From: Candidatus Micrarchaeaceae archaeon
GTDB lineage: Archaea > Micrarchaeota > Micrarchaeia > Micrarchaeales > Micrarchaeaceae
Reading direction: 5' to 3'
DNA length: 64,000 nt
Assembly (NCBI GenBank): GCA_027310825.1
Contig: DAIDAC010000003.1
Location: forward strand, 43,332-107,331
Positions 1 through 8,106 of the stretch are shown here, in pieces. The position numbers and the translations under genes are program-made. The notes beneath the pieces are model-generated. The model searched no databases, was not told the DNA's origin, and worked only from the letters and a program-made list of their open reading frames with translations. The first letter of the stretch is position 1. The number at the start of each line of letters is the position of its first letter.

Positions 1-1
1 T

Positions 2-82
2 TTCCTGAAAATGCTTGGGATAACGTCGGTGGAGCAGGCATACGGCAGAGTAACGCAGGTAATGAACGAGTATAGAGACTGA
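2..82 (+). CDS. 3' end of an unidentified protein-coding gene (truncated by window edge)
   Basis: Frame 2 from the left edge stays open for 26 codons and stops with TGA at 80-82, directly against the stop codon of the convergent trm5 gene. The peptide ends in VTQVMNEYRD and looks like an amphipathic helical C-terminus. Frame 1 is also open for most of this stretch, so the choice rests on the clean abutment with the next gene. The visible part is too short to name a family. Confidence 0.4.
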   Translation, partial: FLKMLGITSVEQAYGRVTQVMNEYRD

Positions 83-1123
83 CTACCTTCTCAACTCATA
101 ATCGACGACAAACTCTGCGCCTTTCGCAGAATACGGCCTCGCGATTCTTGTGTTGACAATTTTTATTTTGTAACCGCTATCTTTTGCATGGTCCGAAAGC
201 CTCTTTTTTATCAGATTTAACCCCTCGTCGAGATGTGCGAAGACATAGAGATGCACCAAGGCCCTTTTCTTTGCGATTGAGCGTATCGAGTCTAGGTACT
301 CAAGGCTTGTAGTCGGCATTGGCACGATTATCCTGTCAAAGTTTTTGTGCTTTCCTTTCGCGAACGCTTTGACGTCCTTTTTCACTGCAGTTGCATTCTT
401 CACTTTGTTGAGTTTTATGTTTTCTAGAGCAAGCTTGTGTGCGTACGGATTCAGCTCAACGTTTACAACACTCGCTTTCGGGTTCGCCTTGGCTATCTCA
501 ATGGTAAAAGGTCCGATTCCCCCAAACAGCACCGCAACGTCCTCTTTTTTCTTCGACAGATTCACAATCCTCATTCGCTCGTGTCCCAGTCTGTTTGAGA
601 AGAACGTCTTTCTGACGTCGAACCTGAATGTGCATCCGTTCTCTTTGTACATCGCGATGTAGTTCTTTTCTCCCGCAACGATCCTGAATTTCCTTGTTCT
701 GAACTTTCCTGACACTGCCCCCTCCTTTGCAACCACCGTTTTGACGTGCGAATGTATCTGCATTATCACTCTCGCGATTCTCTTCTCCTTTTTCATCAGG
801 CTTTCCGGCACATCAATTATCGCAATGTTTCCCAGCAGGTCGTATCCCTTGACCATCTCTTCGTATTCCCCATTTGTCAGAATGTCCCTCAAACTCTCTC
901 TGTAATTCGGGTTTTTCTTCGAAGTCTCCTTTCCTGCTCTTTCTATGACATCGGCGCCCCTTCCAAAAAGCTTTTTAATTGTTGCCCTACTAATATCTTG
1001 CATTGGAAACAACACATAGCTGTCGCTATGTTCTATCGCTGCGTGTTTGTCGAGGAGAGATTCACGCACCAATTTCCTTTTTGCCTGTTCGGCAAGCTCT
1101 TTGCGAACCTTTAAGTATTGCAT
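83..1123 (-). CDS. trm5: tRNA (guanine37-N1)-methyltransferase Trm5
   Basis: Archaeal/eukaryotic Trm5 makes m1G37 in tRNA from S-adenosylmethionine and so protects the reading frame. The protein has the family's landmarks in order: DLLGNIAIIDVP near residue 100 (counted from the longest frame), a stretch ending SGKFRTRKFRIVAGEKN near 143-159, FRFDVRKTFFSNRL near 171-184, and the SAM-binding loop VAVLFGGIGPF near 201-211. The usual N-[LM]-P after the Rossmann part reads VPMP here, a small departure. I place the start at ATG 1123 rather than TTG 1138, because a TATA-like box at 1151-1162 would start transcription about 6 bases ahead of 1123. It faces spt5 across 45 bases. About 350 residues is normal for the family. 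Confidence 0.9.
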   Translation of the reverse strand: MQYLKVRKELAEQAKRKLVRESLLDKHAAIEHSDSYVLFPMQDISRATIKKLFGRGADVIERAGKETSKKNPNYRESLRDILTNGEYEEMVKGYDLLGNIAIIDVPESLMKKEKRIARVIMQIHSHVKTVVAKEGAVSGKFRTRKFRIVAGEKNYIAMYKENGCTFRFDVRKTFFSNRLGHERMRIVNLSKKKEDVAVLFGGIGPFTIEIAKANPKASVVNVELNPYAHKLALENIKLNKVKNATAVKKDVKAFAKGKHKNFDRIIVPMPTTSLEYLDSIRSIAKKRALVHLYVFAHLDEGLNLIKKRLSDHAKDSGYKIKIVNTRIARPYSAKGAEFVVDYELRR

Positions 1124-1150
1124 AGAACAACGGAACAATAACGGAAAGAT

Positions 1151-1162
1151 ATTATTTAAAGT
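1151..1162 (-). promoter_or_regulatory. TATA box of trm5
   Basis: On the minus strand this reads CTTTAAATAATA. Its centre lies about 30 bases before ATG 1123, the spacing expected for a nearly leaderless archaeal transcript. It is too close to the spt5 GTG at 1169 to serve that gene. Confidence 0.45.
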
Positions 1163-1168
1163 GGTATA

Positions 1169-1618
1169 GTGTACTTCGTTGTAAAGGTCACATCAGGTCA
1201 AGAGAGAATCGCAGCAAATATGCTGCAGAACAAAGCATCTAAGGTAGACCTTCCGATCTACTCCGTAATTGTGATCGAAGGAATGCGCGGCTATATCATA
1301 ATAGAAGCAGAAGACGAGCTCTCCTGCCGACAATTCATAACAAAAGAGCACAATGTCAAGGGCATGCTTGGAAAATCCCTCAGCGATGACGAGATAAACA
1401 AGCTGGTCCAGGTCAAGACATTCGCCCAGGACATAGAGAAGGGCGACACTGTCGAATTCACGACTGGTCCGTTCAAGGGATACAAGGCGAAGGTCCTCAA
1501 GGTTGACGACCTCAAGAGCGACATCACCGTCGAACTCATGGACGTAGTCGTTCCGATTCCTATCACGACCAAAATGAACACGGCGAAAGTGATTCAGAAA
1601 GCTGAGAAAGCAGAATAA
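1169..1618 (+). CDS. spt5: Transcription elongation factor Spt5 (NusG-like)
   Basis: Spt5 binds RNA polymerase, closes the clamp with Spt4 and keeps elongation processive. The 149-residue protein has the archaeal layout: an NGN domain (about residues 1-85, beginning YFVVKVTSGQE and including GYIIIEAED) and a KOW motif (GDTVEFTTGPFKGYKAKVL near 91-109). The start is GTG, the codon that gives the conserved N-terminus. An upstream TATA-like CTTTAAGTA near 1111-1119 lies inside trm5. It is followed 17 bases later by rpl11, the common archaeal order spt5-rpl11, and the two are probably one operon. Confidence 0.93.
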   Translation: MYFVVKVTSGQERIAANMLQNKASKVDLPIYSVIVIEGMRGYIIIEAEDELSCRQFITKEHNVKGMLGKSLSDDEINKLVQVKTFAQDIEKGDTVEFTTGPFKGYKAKVLKVDDLKSDITVELMDVVVPIPITTKMNTAKVIQKAEKAE

Positions 1619-1635
1619 TTAATCAAGGTGTAGAC

Positions 1636-2103
1636 ATGGCAGAAGTAATGATATCGGGACTCATCGAAGGAGGGGCAGCAACTGGAGGTCCGCCATTCGG
1701 ACCGGCTCTTGGTCCGCTCGGAGTCCCAGTCAACAACATAATCGCAGAGATAAACAACAAGACAAAAGCATTCGCAGGAATAAAAATCCCTGTAAAGGTT
1801 TTCGTTAATCCAGACACAAAGGAATTCCGGGTAGAAGTTGGCGCACCGCCGACAAGCGCACTGATTCTCAAAGAACTTGGCGCAGCTTCCGGAGCAAAGA
1901 CCAAAGACGAAGTCATCGGAAACCTTTCCATCGAGCAGATCAAGAAGATCGCGAAGTCGAAAGAGGCAACGATCTACGGCAAGGACATGGCCGACCGGGT
2001 CAAGCAGGTTCTCGGAACTTGCAAGAGCATGGGCGTGAAATGCGAGAATGAAGACCCTCGTGTCATCATAAAAAAGATCAACGCGAAAGAATTGAAGGTA
2101 TAA
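1636..2103 (+). CDS. rpl11: Large ribosomal subunit protein uL11 (L11)
   Basis: uL11 forms the base of the ribosomal GTPase stalk together with 23S rRNA. The N-terminal domain carries the family signature GGPPFGPALGPLGVPVNNII, and the C-terminal RNA-binding domain runs to the end, including IKKIAKSKEATIYGKDM. The length, 155 residues, is typical for archaea. A Shine-Dalgarno AAGGTG lies just upstream of ATG 1636. No rpl1 follows: the operon ends with a T-rich terminator and the transposon inserted just beyond. Confidence 0.95.
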   Translation: MAEVMISGLIEGGAATGGPPFGPALGPLGVPVNNIIAEINNKTKAFAGIKIPVKVFVNPDTKEFRVEVGAPPTSALILKELGAASGAKTKDEVIGNLSIEQIKKIAKSKEATIYGKDMADRVKQVLGTCKSMGVKCENEDPRVIIKKINAKELKV

Positions 2104-2104
2104 C

Positions 2105-2140
2105 CGCTCTTTTTATTTTTTAATTCTTTTCCTTTTCCCC
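2105..2140 (+). terminator. T-rich terminator after rpl11
   Basis: Three pyrimidine-rich runs (CTTTTTATTTTTTAATTC and TTTTCCTTTTCCCC) directly follow the rpl11 stop. This matches the oligo-T termination signals of archaeal RNA polymerase. There is no strong hairpin. Confidence 0.55.
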
Positions 2141-2174
2141 TAGCAAAAAGCCGAAATATGTGGGAACTCTTTAA

Positions 2175-2185
2175 TAGCTAAACCG
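2175..2185 (+). repeat. Left flanking direct repeat (probable target-site duplication)
   Basis: TAGCTAAACCG occurs here directly outside the left inverted repeat and again at 8119-8129 directly outside the right one. Eleven bases lies in the range known for IS4-family duplications (roughly 9-12). Removing the element plus one copy joins the two flanks smoothly. Confidence 0.85.
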
Positions 2186-2197
2186 GCTTTGTATAAA
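2186..2197 (+). repeat. Left terminal inverted repeat
   Basis: GCTTTGTATAAA, the exact reverse complement of the last 12 bases of the element (8107-8118). Pairing stops at base 13. Confidence 0.85.
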
Positions 2198-2245
2198 AAC
2201 TCACGTTTGTACAAGAAGTCGGAAGGTTGTATAAAAAGTCGTTTC
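2191..2245 (+). repeat. Left subterminal repeats (likely transposase-binding sites)
   Basis: Three copies of TTGTAYAARAASTC lie in a row: TTGTATAAAAACTC from 2189, TTGTACAAGAAGTC from 2207 and TTGTATAAAAAGTC from 2227. Related words lie near the right end, so these probably bind the transposase or set end identity. Confidence 0.6.
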
Positions 2246-2251
2246 TTCGAT

Positions 2252-2264
2252 AGTTTTATATAAT
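2252..2264 (+). promoter_or_regulatory. TATA box of nurA-herA
   Basis: GTTTTATATAATA is centred about 28 bases before ATG 2286, which would give a leaderless nurA transcript. The promoter lies inside the transposon, so the cargo brings its own. Confidence 0.5.
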
Positions 2265-2285
2265 AAGTAAATGTTATAGGTTATT

Positions 2286-3461
2286 ATGGCTCCTATCGAG
2301 TTTCCTTTTGAGGATTTACCAGAGGGATTAGTAGAGGAAATGTTGCAAAGATCAAAGCAAATAAGTACTGCGATGACTACTCAATTTGGTAAAATTTATG
2401 AACAAAAAGATGCTATAATTAAAACACTGAATGAGGCGCATATGTTGCATAATATAACAGATTTACCTACGCCTGCAATATATCCAACTTCATCAGGTGT
2501 TGATGGAGCATATGCTGTGGAAAGGTTGGTTTCTACTGATTTTGCTTGTGTGGCTGGTGTTGCAGTGGAAGGCCTAACACCTCCAGGCCCAGAAAAAAGA
2601 TATTGGCCAAAACCACGCTTTTTTTCACACATTGATTTGGTCTCTCACAATGAAGCAACCTCACAAATACTTAGGGGTATGTCAGTAAACATAGAACTAC
2701 AGTTAGCAGTTCATGCACCGCACGACGTAGTCTTTTTAGACGGGTCTTTACTAACATATGGTATATTCCTAAATAATGCAACGGTAGCTTTTAACGATGC
2801 CCCTGACAACTTAAAAGATATATTCGTCAATGGTAAAGCTGCAGAAAATGAAGATAAAATAAGATTCCCTTCATTTTTAGATTGTTTAAATGCATACAAA
2901 ACCATCTTGGCTTCCGTGAGGACAGACAAGATATTTGTTGCTCTGCCTAAATATACAACAAAGAATGAAGTTTGCCAAAAATTAGGAATGCAAAATTATG
3001 AGGATAGAAGTCTGCTTAATTTTGTTCTAAAGGCCAACGAATACATTGGTCCATTAGAACTAACAAGCGAAGTACATATTAAGGTACCATCTGGGATATC
3101 GAATTCAGAGCAGATCAAATCACTAATAACTGAGATTACGACGATCCTTTTCCCAAAAATTAGAATATTTTATTATAGGCCTTCCGCATTCATGCCAGTA
3201 ATAAGGTTAGAAGTGCCTGAATCTGTTGCAAATAACAAGGGCCGATTATCTATACTGTTTAAGGCTTTACAAATTCAATGTGTGAGCCCTTCAATAATGG
3301 AACCGTATCCGTTGTACCTTGCAGATAGAATGGTAAAGCATTTATCAACCGCACTTCCAGCAATAAGACGATCAGCAACTCAAGAATTGGCTGAGACATG
3401 GAAAGGAGACATTGGAGATGTATCTCTCGCAACTCATGGTTATAGAACAGAATGGGGATGA
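2286..3461 (+). CDS. nurA: NurA family 5'-3' nuclease
   Basis: NurA is a ring-forming, manganese-dependent nuclease that works with the HerA translocase, normally with Mre11-Rad50 in resecting DNA breaks. The 391-residue protein shows the two family acidic motifs: GVDGAYAVERL with D73, and DVVFLDGSLLTYG with D152. A C-terminal part (about 280-380) ends in LYLADRMVKHLST, a usual NurA tail. It overlaps herA by a few bases, so the two are translationally coupled. No mre11 or rad50 is next to it, unlike the usual archaeal order. Codon use is A/T-rich compared with the neighbouring chromosome. The family call is firm; the in vivo role on a transposon is inferred. Confidence 0.85.
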   Translation: MAPIEFPFEDLPEGLVEEMLQRSKQISTAMTTQFGKIYEQKDAIIKTLNEAHMLHNITDLPTPAIYPTSSGVDGAYAVERLVSTDFACVAGVAVEGLTPPGPEKRYWPKPRFFSHIDLVSHNEATSQILRGMSVNIELQLAVHAPHDVVFLDGSLLTYGIFLNNATVAFNDAPDNLKDIFVNGKAAENEDKIRFPSFLDCLNAYKTILASVRTDKIFVALPKYTTKNEVCQKLGMQNYEDRSLLNFVLKANEYIGPLELTSEVHIKVPSGISNSEQIKSLITEITTILFPKIRIFYYRPSAFMPVIRLEVPESVANNKGRLSILFKALQIQCVSPSIMEPYPLYLADRMVKHLSTALPAIRRSATQELAETWKGDIGDVSLATHGYRTEWG

Positions 3462-5209
3462 AAATGACCGACGAAATTAAAAAAACTGTTGATAACGGTG
3501 AAAGGATAGGTGTTATTGGTTCACCTTCATCAACAGCTAATATAACTGTTGATGTATTAGAAACCGCAATGAACAAAAAATTGGTTGGTAATCTATGTAT
3601 ATTTGGTTATCAACAGGAAAATGCTGACAATTTTGCTCTGGGCCAAATTGTGGAAGTAAGCATGAGAAATGTTTGGGCCGAAGACCCTACAATGAGGGGC
3701 CTTATAAGGCAGAGAGGTAGTGTACCTCCAATTACAGAGAAACAGGATGTACATGTGGCTGATATGATGACAAGTGCCGTTTTCTCTGTAAACAACGATA
3801 AAATAGGTCAAAGTATGCTTGGAACTGTTCCATCAACTGGCACCAATGTAAAGCTAATTGATGAAACCATAATGGATAGGTTATTTTTAGATTATAAAAA
3901 TAAATTATTTTATTTAGGGAAGGTTTATGGTACAAATATCAGAATGCCGATGTGGCTGAATAATTTTGGTTCCGTTGAAACCGGTGGTGCAGGAGAGGCC
4001 TATCATATAGGAATATTTGGTAAGACTGGTTCAGGTAAATCAAGGCTCGCTGAAATGATGATGCTGGGATACGCAAAACACAAAGAGATGTCTATCCTAA
4101 TATTAGACCCTCAATCACAATTTTCCTTAGACTTAGGAGGAGAAGATTCTAAAATAAAGACGCTATTAGCCAAGATTGGTAAACCCGTGAAGATTTTCCA
4201 TATCAAAAATGTAGTTCTTGATAGTCCAACCCTCTTTAGAGATATTCTTGCCCGCTCTAATTTCTGGGAAGGATTGGTTAGAAGTGAAGAATACAGAATA
4301 AAAGCTGGAGACATAATGTGGGAGTATTTGAGACCCTTAATGGTAAGTAAGCAAGTTGATTTATTCCATATGTACAAGAAAGAACAATTTAAAATTATCT
4401 GGGATAAAATCTTCAGCAACGAAACCTACTTAGGACGTGTATATAGCAAAAGTTATGCGAAGGAGTACAAAGAGGCTCTTGATGCTGAAGGGGCTTTTGA
4501 GTCATACTATGAACGCTGGGTTCGTGTAGCTAAGTTATTTACGTGGGAAGAAAGAGGTGTCGGTAATACTGCAATAACAGTAAATAAACTGATTAATGAG
4601 GAATTTTTGGACACAACGGGGCCAATGCCAATCGTGGTGGTTGATTTATCTAAGGAAGGAGCGCCTGAAGGAGTACTGTGGGATGAAAGAATACAAGCAT
4701 TAATAATAAACAGGGTTCTTGAAAAACTAACACAAGCCGCAGAGGATTATTACAAGAGTAAAAAACTTCTAAATAGTCTTGTTATAATTGATGAAGCACA
4801 TAGGCTTGCTCAAAGAGAAAGAACGGAAGAAGCAGAATTTGAATTAGTAAAACAGACACTCATAGATGCAGTTAGAACTACAAGGAAATATGGTTTGGGT
4901 TGGATGTTTATAAGTCAGACTTTATCAAGTTTATCAAGGGATATAATAGATCAACTTAGAGTACAAATATTTGGTTTTGGTTTGGCGTGGGGTTTGGAAA
5001 GGAATGCATTGCGTGAGTTAATAGGCGGCCAAGAAGAAGTAATGGGTTTATACCAATCATTCAGAGATCCACAGACCTTCCTAAATGATAAACCAAAATG
5101 GCAATTTATGGCGAAAGGGCCAATTTCTCCATTATCTTTTGCAGAAGCACCCCTGTTCTTTGATGCATTAGATCTATTTGGAGATTTCTTAACTGTAAAC
5201 TTCAAATAA
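3452..5209 (+). CDS. herA: HerA family DNA translocase ATPase (transposon-borne)
   Basis: HerA is a hexameric FtsK-like ATPase that pumps DNA into NurA. The 585-residue protein has the HAS-barrel at the N-terminus (about 15-75, RIGVIGSPSS to GQIVEVSMRN), a Walker A motif FGKTGSGKS at about 189-197, a Walker B LVIIDEAHRLAQ near residue 447, and a sensor stretch GWMFISQTLSSLSRDI after it. Possible starts are ATG 3452, 3458 and 3464; 3458 makes a classic ATGA overlap with the nurA stop. It ends 2 bases before the stop of the convergent DruA-like gene. This is a full-length HerA, distinct from the shorter HerA-like ATPase at 42834. Confidence 0.88.
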   Translation: MGMKMTDEIKKTVDNGERIGVIGSPSSTANITVDVLETAMNKKLVGNLCIFGYQQENADNFALGQIVEVSMRNVWAEDPTMRGLIRQRGSVPPITEKQDVHVADMMTSAVFSVNNDKIGQSMLGTVPSTGTNVKLIDETIMDRLFLDYKNKLFYLGKVYGTNIRMPMWLNNFGSVETGGAGEAYHIGIFGKTGSGKSRLAEMMMLGYAKHKEMSILILDPQSQFSLDLGGEDSKIKTLLAKIGKPVKIFHIKNVVLDSPTLFRDILARSNFWEGLVRSEEYRIKAGDIMWEYLRPLMVSKQVDLFHMYKKEQFKIIWDKIFSNETYLGRVYSKSYAKEYKEALDAEGAFESYYERWVRVAKLFTWEERGVGNTAITVNKLINEEFLDTTGPMPIVVVDLSKEGAPEGVLWDERIQALIINRVLEKLTQAAEDYYKSKKLLNSLVIIDEAHRLAQRERTEEAEFELVKQTLIDAVRTTRKYGLGWMFISQTLSSLSRDIIDQLRVQIFGFGLAWGLERNALRELIGGQEEVMGLYQSFRDPQTFLNDKPKWQFMAKGPISPLSFAEAPLFFDALDLFGDFLTVNFK

Positions 5210-5211
5210 TT

Positions 5212-6330
5212 TTAGTTCAATAAAGAATATTGTTCTTTTTTGAAGGAAAGATAGCTCTGATCTCTTTCTACCCTTTTAATTATCCACCTATTTATGATAT
5301 ATTCAGAAATATCATCAACGCCATTCTTTTTGAATAACCTAAGTCTTTTATCTTGACCCAAAATATATTCTTTCCAATTATTCCCAAATGGTATAATAAA
5401 AATTTCTCTCTTAATGCCGTGATACAATAAATCTTGTGAAAGACCTAAATCTTTTAGTACACCCTTGACAGCGACCCTCCTATTTCTAATTCCAGTACCC
5501 CATTCTTTTCGTTTACCACCCACTTCAAGCGCTGTAGCAGAATCATATAATTTTTCATACATTCCATTCATGAACTGGAATTCTCCCGAGCCTCCAGTCC
5601 AACCAGCATGTATATACTCAGTTCCTCCAGGTATTTTTATTCTATCATACATAGAACTTCTTCCGTATGCAGATGTTGTAGTTATTGCCGCAATATTTTT
5701 CTTGAATATTCTGCCACTTATTATTGCCCTACTACCAAAATATTTATTTCTGAAATCATTGTAGATCCTTTTTGATCCAACCAAAGATGCAACTAACTTT
5801 CCACCTAAAACGGAATTATATGGAGGTACAGCCCCTATTACAAAACCATCCATTAGGCATTTTAAATTCGTTGCCTTTGTTTGATTATCCCAACCAATGC
5901 AAGAATCCCTATCTTTTAAAGCATAAACAGGATCTGCAAGGCCGATTATACCTATTAACTTGTCGTTGTTTTTATCCATAACCAAATATCTCAAACGTCT
6001 CCCATATCCTGCTGAAATCGGTATTGACCAATGAAGTTTAACCCACCTGAATAGTGTGGACTGTTCTTCTGACTTTACAGTAATTAATTTTGGAGCTATT
6101 TCTGAAGGATTAATATCAGATCCATCTGCTATGAAATCGTATAATAAGGATTTTTCATTTTTTTCGATTAGTTTTTTATTCTTCAAGATAATATGATTAC
6201 GAGCCATACTATTAAGTTTTCTAAGCCTCTCTTTTGTAGGATTTCTGAAATTCAGATGACCATTTTTATGTTGGAAACCCTGCCTTTTTAACGTATCAAG
6301 TATCTCTTTTTTTGTAATCTTATTCAACAT
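5212..6330 (-). CDS. DUF4338 family protein (DruA-like)
   Basis: The middle of this 372-residue protein (about 112-200) matches the DUF4338 pattern: RLRYLVMDKNN, then LIGIIGLADPVYALKDRD, CIGWDNQTKATNLKCLMDGF, and a segment reading IGAVPPYNSVLGGKLVASLV followed by a conserved FRNKYF. DUF4338 is the domain of DruA, the component common to Druantia anti-phage systems; its biochemical activity is poorly defined. The N-terminal 100 residues are basic and helical. It is convergent with herA (2-base gap) and sits inside the transposon, so it belongs to the cargo. Seen: the domain pattern. Inferred: a defence role with NurA-HerA. No DruE-type helicase is present in the window. Confidence 0.7.
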   Translation of the reverse strand: MLNKITKKEILDTLKRQGFQHKNGHLNFRNPTKERLRKLNSMARNHIILKNKKLIEKNEKSLLYDFIADGSDINPSEIAPKLITVKSEEQSTLFRWVKLHWSIPISAGYGRRLRYLVMDKNNDKLIGIIGLADPVYALKDRDSCIGWDNQTKATNLKCLMDGFVIGAVPPYNSVLGGKLVASLVGSKRIYNDFRNKYFGSRAIISGRIFKKNIAAITTTSAYGRSSMYDRIKIPGGTEYIHAGWTGGSGEFQFMNGMYEKLYDSATALEVGGKRKEWGTGIRNRRVAVKGVLKDLGLSQDLLYHGIKREIFIIPFGNNWKEYILGQDKRLRLFKKNGVDDISEYIINRWIIKRVERDQSYLSFKKEQYSLLN

Positions 6331-6398
6331 CTAAATCAATAATGCTTAATATCAAGACTTTTTAGGCCTTTCTCTATATGGCATTACTTTTGCTTCTC

Positions 6399-6566
6399 TT
6401 ACTCGACGAACACCCTGATTAGCACATCCTTCCCGATGAATTCAGTCAACTTGGGATTTCTTAGGCTTACACTCCCATACTCATACTTCTTGATCGCACC
6501 GCCTACTAACTTCTTCTTGTCGAAGGACTTGCTAACCCGAACCCTGAAAGTTCCTATTTGTCGCAT
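6399..6566 (-). CDS. Small DUF2080-like transposon-encoded protein
   Basis: A 55-residue open frame from ATG 6566 to TAA 6399-6401. The C-terminal half reads AIKKYEYGSVSLRNPKLTEF then IGKDVLIRVFVE. This resembles the archaeal DUF2080 family (putative transposon-encoded proteins), whose core is roughly KKxGNSxxxxVPKxxIGKxVxV, an AbrB-like fold. It is divergent from the transposase across a 116-base gap with three palindromic sites, and lies 68 bases upstream of the DruA-like gene on the same strand. I infer a DNA-binding regulator of the element. Family match is by eye only. Confidence 0.55.
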   Translation of the reverse strand: MRQIGTFRVRVSKSFDKKKLVGGAIKKYEYGSVSLRNPKLTEFIGKDVLIRVFVE

Positions 6567-6581
6567 AAACCCACGAGTATA

Positions 6582-6671
6582 TTCTACTTAGAAAAGATAT
6601 ATAAACCCCTCGGTATTCTAATTAGAATATAGTAAGGTATATATATTTAATCGTCTATATTCTATATAGAA
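6582..6671. promoter_or_regulatory. Three TTCTANNTAGAA palindromes between the divergent small gene and transposase
   Basis: TTCTACTTAGAA (6582-6593), TTCTAATTAGAA (6616-6627) and TTCTATATAGAA (6660-6671) share a 5-bp inverted repeat with a 2-base centre. The middle one extends to a perfect 16-bp palindrome (6614-6629). They cover the intergenic region and end about 11 bases before the transposase start, so binding would block its promoter. They look like operators for a dimeric repressor, plausibly the small DUF2080-like protein. Confidence 0.6.
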
Positions 6672-6682
6672 GAGGTGTCTAA

Positions 6683-7873
6683 ATGAACACAAGAAAACAG
6701 AAAGGAGAACAGATTGCGAAGACCTGCCAGATAGAAAGAAAGGGCTTCGAGAAGTGGCTTGTGCCGAGCCAGTCAGGTAAGGGGATATACACAGTAAGTA
6801 GAGCAGGCGAAGGCTTCAAATGTAGCTGCCCTGACTTCGAGGTGCGACAGCAGCCCTGCAAGCACGTTTATGCTGTGGAAATCAAGGTACTGCGATGGTT
6901 TGACAATCAAGGCAATGAGACAATGATAACGATAAAGAAGACGTATACGCAAGACTGGCCAGCCTACGACAAGAGCCAGAAAGAGGAGAAGATCAGGTTC
7001 ATGGAGCTATTCAAGGACTTAGCGGAGAGCGTGGAAGAGCCAACATACAGCTTTGGAAGGCCTAAGACACCAATAAGGGATATGTTGTTCGCCTCGGGCT
7101 TGAAGGTCTATACTCAATTCTCGCTGAGGCGTTTCATGTCAGATTTGAGCATAGCTAAGGAGAAGGGCTTCGTAGCTCACAATCCCAGCTTCACAGCAGT
7201 AGGCCAGTTCATGCAGAAGGAGAGCCTTACGCCCATACTGATTAGACTTGTGCAACTATCAGCATTACCATTGAAGAGTATCGAAAAGGACTTTGCAATA
7301 GACAGCAGTGGTTTCAGGACTACGAGGTTCAACCAGTATTGCAAGGAAACTCACAGGACGAAGCAAGAGCATGAATGGATCAAGTGCCATATCATGTGCG
7401 GTGTGAAGACCAACATCATAACGGCGGTCGAAGTAGGCACAGAAAACCATAGTGCCGACAATCCGCAGTTCATACCGCTTGTGAATGCGACGCACAGCAA
7501 TGGATTCGAGATACAAGAGGTCTCTGCTGACAAAGCCTACGTTTCAAGGAATAACATGGAAGCTGTGCATCAGGTCGGCGGTATGCCATACATACCTTTC
7601 AAGAGCAACTCCACACAGAAAGGCCTTGGTAGCACTACTTGGCGAAAGATGTTCTACTACTTCAAGTTCTACAACGAGGAGTTCATGAATCACTACCATA
7701 AAAGAAGCAATGTCGAGACGACCTTCTTTATGATAAAGGCGAAATTCAACGACGTGCTGAAAAGTAAGAGTAGAACGGCACAGATTAATGAAATGCTGTT
7801 GAAGGTGTTGTGTCACAATATTGTCGTCGTGATTCAGAGCATTAATGAATTAGGAATTAAACCAACTATGTAA
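6683..7873 (+). CDS. IS4-type DDE transposase with N-terminal SWIM zinc finger
   Basis: The 396-residue protein begins with a SWIM zinc finger (CSCPDFEVRQQPCKH: C47, C49, C59, H61), a DNA- or protein-binding module seen in some archaeal and MULE-type transposases. The DDE catalytic core follows: D207 in FAIDSSGF, D283 in VSADKAYV and E345 in SNVETTF. The last lies in YHKRSNVETTFFMIK, an exact match to the IS4 signature Y-x2-R-x3-E-x6-K. A Shine-Dalgarno AGAGGTG precedes ATG 6683. Its last 8 bases overlap the convergent small membrane gene. Its codon use is less A/T-rich than that of the nurA-herA cargo, which suggests a different history. The frame is intact, so it may be active. Confidence 0.85.
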   Translation: MNTRKQKGEQIAKTCQIERKGFEKWLVPSQSGKGIYTVSRAGEGFKCSCPDFEVRQQPCKHVYAVEIKVLRWFDNQGNETMITIKKTYTQDWPAYDKSQKEEKIRFMELFKDLAESVEEPTYSFGRPKTPIRDMLFASGLKVYTQFSLRRFMSDLSIAKEKGFVAHNPSFTAVGQFMQKESLTPILIRLVQLSALPLKSIEKDFAIDSSGFRTTRFNQYCKETHRTKQEHEWIKCHIMCGVKTNIITAVEVGTENHSADNPQFIPLVNATHSNGFEIQEVSADKAYVSRNNMEAVHQVGGMPYIPFKSNSTQKGLGSTTWRKMFYYFKFYNEEFMNHYHKRSNVETTFFMIKAKFNDVLKSKSRTAQINEMLLKVLCHNIVVVIQSINELGIKPTM

Positions 7874-8036
7874 TGTAAATTTGGATCAATAATCCTATCA
7901 CTAAGGCGACAAGACCACCTATCAAGAATCCCCAGTACTTCTGATTTTTCATGTTATAGCTAACAACAGCTCCGCCTATAACTCCAATTCCAAAATCCTG
8001 AATCAACTGACCTAACTGTATCCATGTCGGCAACAT
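7866..8036 (-). CDS. Small two-helix membrane protein in the transposon
   Basis: A 56-residue frame from ATG 8036 to TAG 7866-7868. The sequence reads MLPTWIQLGQLIQDFGIGVI, then a glycine-rich hydrophobic stretch GGAVVSY, a short charged loop NMKNQKYW, and a second helix GFLIGGLVALVIGLLIQIYI. Two transmembrane segments joined by a basic loop recall phage holins and small membrane toxins, but I cannot name a family. It overlaps the 3' end of the transposase by 8 bases and sits just inside the right end of the element. Confidence 0.5.
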   Translation of the reverse strand: MLPTWIQLGQLIQDFGIGVIGGAVVSYNMKNQKYWGFLIGGLVALVIGLLIQIYIT

Positions 8037-8054
8037 TCAAACACCAATATAATA

Positions 8055-8090
8055 TCTGTACAAAAAGTAATTTAGATGTATAAGAAGTAG
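8055..8090 (+). repeat. Right subterminal repeats
   Basis: CTGTACAAAAAGTAA (8056-8070) and ATGTATAAGAAGTAG (8076-8090) resemble the TTGTAYAARAASTC words at the left end. They are in direct orientation with the left copies, not inverted, so they are not simply part of the terminal repeat. Confidence 0.45.
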
Positions 8091-8106
8091 ACCTCATAGA
8101 CAGCTA

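Noticed and set aside
6570..7880. Separate IS nested inside the larger element
   Set aside because: I found no inverted repeat close to the transposase and no second target duplication. The only matching ends are at 2186 and 8118.
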